NCBI GenBank assembly: GCA_022758985.1
Contig: JAEMQC010000002.1
Location: 1 to 23,436, forward strand
DNA from: Campylobacteraceae bacterium
GTDB lineage: Bacteria; Campylobacterota; Campylobacteria; Campylobacterales; UBA6016
DNA: 23,436 bases
Reading direction: 5' to 3'
The notes beneath the pieces are model-generated. The model was not told the origin of the DNA and searched no databases. It saw nothing but the letters and a program-made list of their open reading frames with translations. Within the stretch, counting starts at the first letter, position 1, and every line of letters begins with the position of its first letter. This document shows positions 22,269 to 23,436 of this stretch, one piece after another. The translations under genes were made by a program, and so were the position numbers.

Positions 22269-23363
22269 TTGGACGCGTACGAGTACTCGGAGCTGCTTAA
22301 AACACTAGAATCAAAACTATCAAACATAGTAGCCCTCATAAAACCTGACGACATAAGCGCAAAACTAAAAGAGATAGAAAAGATGGAGCAAGAAGAGTCT
22401 TTTTGGCTTGACGCCACAAAAGCCTCGGAGATTCAAAAACAAAAATCGAAACTAAGCTCTCTGTTTAACAAATATCAGGATGTCAGAAGCTCTCTGACAG
22501 ATTCAAAAGAACTTTTCGAGATAGCAAACTCAGAAAACGACAGCGATACGGTCGAGATGCTTTTTGCCGAAGCGCCTGAGCTGGAGCGAAAAATCAAAAA
22601 GATGGAAATCGAGGTAATGTTAAGCGGCGAGAATGACGGCAGAAACGCCATCGTATCGATCCATCCCGGCGCCGGTGGTACAGAATCAAACGATTGGGCG
22701 TCGATGCTATACCGTATGTACATCAGATGGGCGGAAAGAAAAGGTTTTAAAGCCGAAATTCTAGACTATCAAGAAGGCGAAGAGGCCGGTATAAAAGACG
22801 CTACGGTGCTAATAAGCGGCGAAAACGCCTACGGATACCTCAAGGCGGAAAACGGCATCCATAGACTTGTTCGTATATCGCCTTACGACTCAAACGCAAG
22901 ACGGCACACATCTTTTAGCTCGGTGCTAGTGTCACCGGAGATAGACGACGACATCGAAATAGAGATAGACGAAAAAGAGATCAGGATAGATTACTATAGA
23001 GCCTCCGGCGCCGGAGGTCAGCACGTCAATAAAACGGACTCCGCCGTCAGAATAACACATATTCCGACAAATATAGTAGTCCAGTGCCAAAACGATAGAA
23101 GCCAGCACAAAAACAAAGAGAAGGCGTTTAAGATGCTAAAGTCCAGGCTATACGAACTTGAACTTGAAAAAAGGGAAGCGGAACTGGCAGGGGTCGAAAA
23201 AAGCAATATAGGCTGGGGAAGCCAGATAAGAAGTTACGTACTAGCGCCGTACCAGCAAGTAAAAGACACCAGAAGTGAAAAGGCATATTCAAACGTATTT
23301 GAGATACTTGACGGCGACTTGGACGATGTAATTGAAGACGTATTGGTGTCTTTACGTAGATAA
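22269..23363 (+). CDS. prfB: Peptide chain release factor 2
   Basis: This 364-aa factor recognises UGA and UAA stop codons. The GGQ motif that triggers peptide release is at 249-251 (ASGAGGQHVNKTDSAVRITH). The stop-codon recognition region reads RISPYDSNARRHTSF with Ser204-Pro205-Tyr206 in place of the usual Ser-Pro-Phe. The frame is continuous, so the programmed +1 frameshift that autoregulates prfB in E. coli is absent here. The start is TTG 22269 with AAGGA at 22257-22261, seven bases away. RF2 rather than RF1 is supported by the SPx tripeptide (RF1 has PxT) and the HPGAGGTESNDWASML block. Confidence 0.95.
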   Translation: MDAYEYSELLKTLESKLSNIVALIKPDDISAKLKEIEKMEQEESFWLDATKASEIQKQKSKLSSLFNKYQDVRSSLTDSKELFEIANSENDSDTVEMLFAEAPELERKIKKMEIEVMLSGENDGRNAIVSIHPGAGGTESNDWASMLYRMYIRWAERKGFKAEILDYQEGEEAGIKDATVLISGENAYGYLKAENGIHRLVRISPYDSNARRHTSFSSVLVSPEIDDDIEIEIDEKEIRIDYYRASGAGGQHVNKTDSAVRITHIPTNIVVQCQNDRSQHKNKEKAFKMLKSRLYELELEKREAELAGVEKSNIGWGSQIRSYVLAPYQQVKDTRSEKAYSNVFEILDGDLDDVIEDVLVSLRR

Positions 23364-23398
23364 AAAAGCAAAAAAGCATTTATATATACAAATTGCTT
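23362..23398 (-). terminator. Possible terminator for a minus-strand gene beyond the window
   Basis: AAGCA (23374-23378) can pair with TGCTT (23394-23398), extended by TTT/AAA with one bulged base. On the minus strand this weak stem is followed by two T-runs (complement of 23371-23375 and 23362-23367). No minus-strand gene is visible in the last 70 bases, so this is tentative. Confidence 0.3.
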
Positions 23399-23436
23399 GT
23401 AAAATAGGCTAAAATAATAAAAACTCAGATGAGCAA

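Noticed and set aside
22269..22400. Programmed +1 frameshift in prfB
   Set aside because: The reading frame is continuous from TTG 22269 to the stop, without an in-frame UGA needing a shift.
1..23436. CRISPR array, insertion sequence, prophage or integrated element
   Set aside because: No regularly spaced repeats, transposase or phage structural genes were seen. The tyrosine recombinase sits in an overlapping housekeeping operon without attachment-site repeats that I could find.

Overview
The window looks like chromosomal DNA from a member of the Campylobacterota (epsilonproteobacteria), probably close to the Campylobacter/Sulfurimonas type. The evidence is gene content and order. A riboflavin synthase gene is followed by a stand-alone FlhB C-terminal-domain gene (flhX). 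nusA is divergent from a HP0268-type small gene, miaB and a DUF374 acyltransferase gene. rplY, pth and an LptF/G-type permease gene are adjacent, and rimO and tilS lie beside prfB. Sensor-kinase H-boxes read AHQWRQPLN, promoters are T-rich with TATAAT -10 boxes, and TTG starts with good Shine-Dalgarno (SD) sequences are common. No IS element, CRISPR array, rRNA or tRNA gene was seen.

Layout. 1-172: end of a RelE/ParE-type toxin. 180-1068: ribE and flhX. 1174-3534: orphan soluble four-PAS histidine kinase. 3535-4061: 527 bp with no intact gene, including a possible decayed HPr-like gene on the minus strand and an AT-rich inverted repeat. 4062-6164: TonB-dependent receptor. 6175-7201: two convergent genes of unknown function, each preceded by a near-consensus sigma-54 promoter. 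7338-12756: tal, pilT-type ATPase gene, rplY, pth, LptF/G-type permease and a lone DppB-type ABC permease. 12753-13865 (minus): nusA. 14044-19069: HP0268-family gene, miaB, DUF374 acyltransferase, short Xer-type recombinase, then three genes that look like a divergent pilM-pilN-pilO set. 19050-22188 (minus): panC, rimO, tilS. 22269-23363: prfB.

How the genes work together. Most of the window is housekeeping: translation and its quality control (rplY, pth, prfB), tRNA and ribosome modification (miaB, tilS, rimO), transcription (nusA), cofactor synthesis (ribE, panC) and envelope biogenesis (LptF/G-type, DUF374). Three subsystems are less ordinary. First, the two sigma-54 genes at 6227-7154 are probably in the flagellar regulon, and the first has its start site inside the terminator hairpin of the preceding gene. 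Second, the pilMNO-like trio plus a PilT-family ATPase points to a type IV pilus or DNA-uptake machine whose other parts are elsewhere. Third, a toxin gene end is fused at the SD level to ribE.

Limits. All family calls come from reading translated sequence and remembered motifs; no database or structure search was run. References to H. pylori and C. jejuni gene order are from memory.
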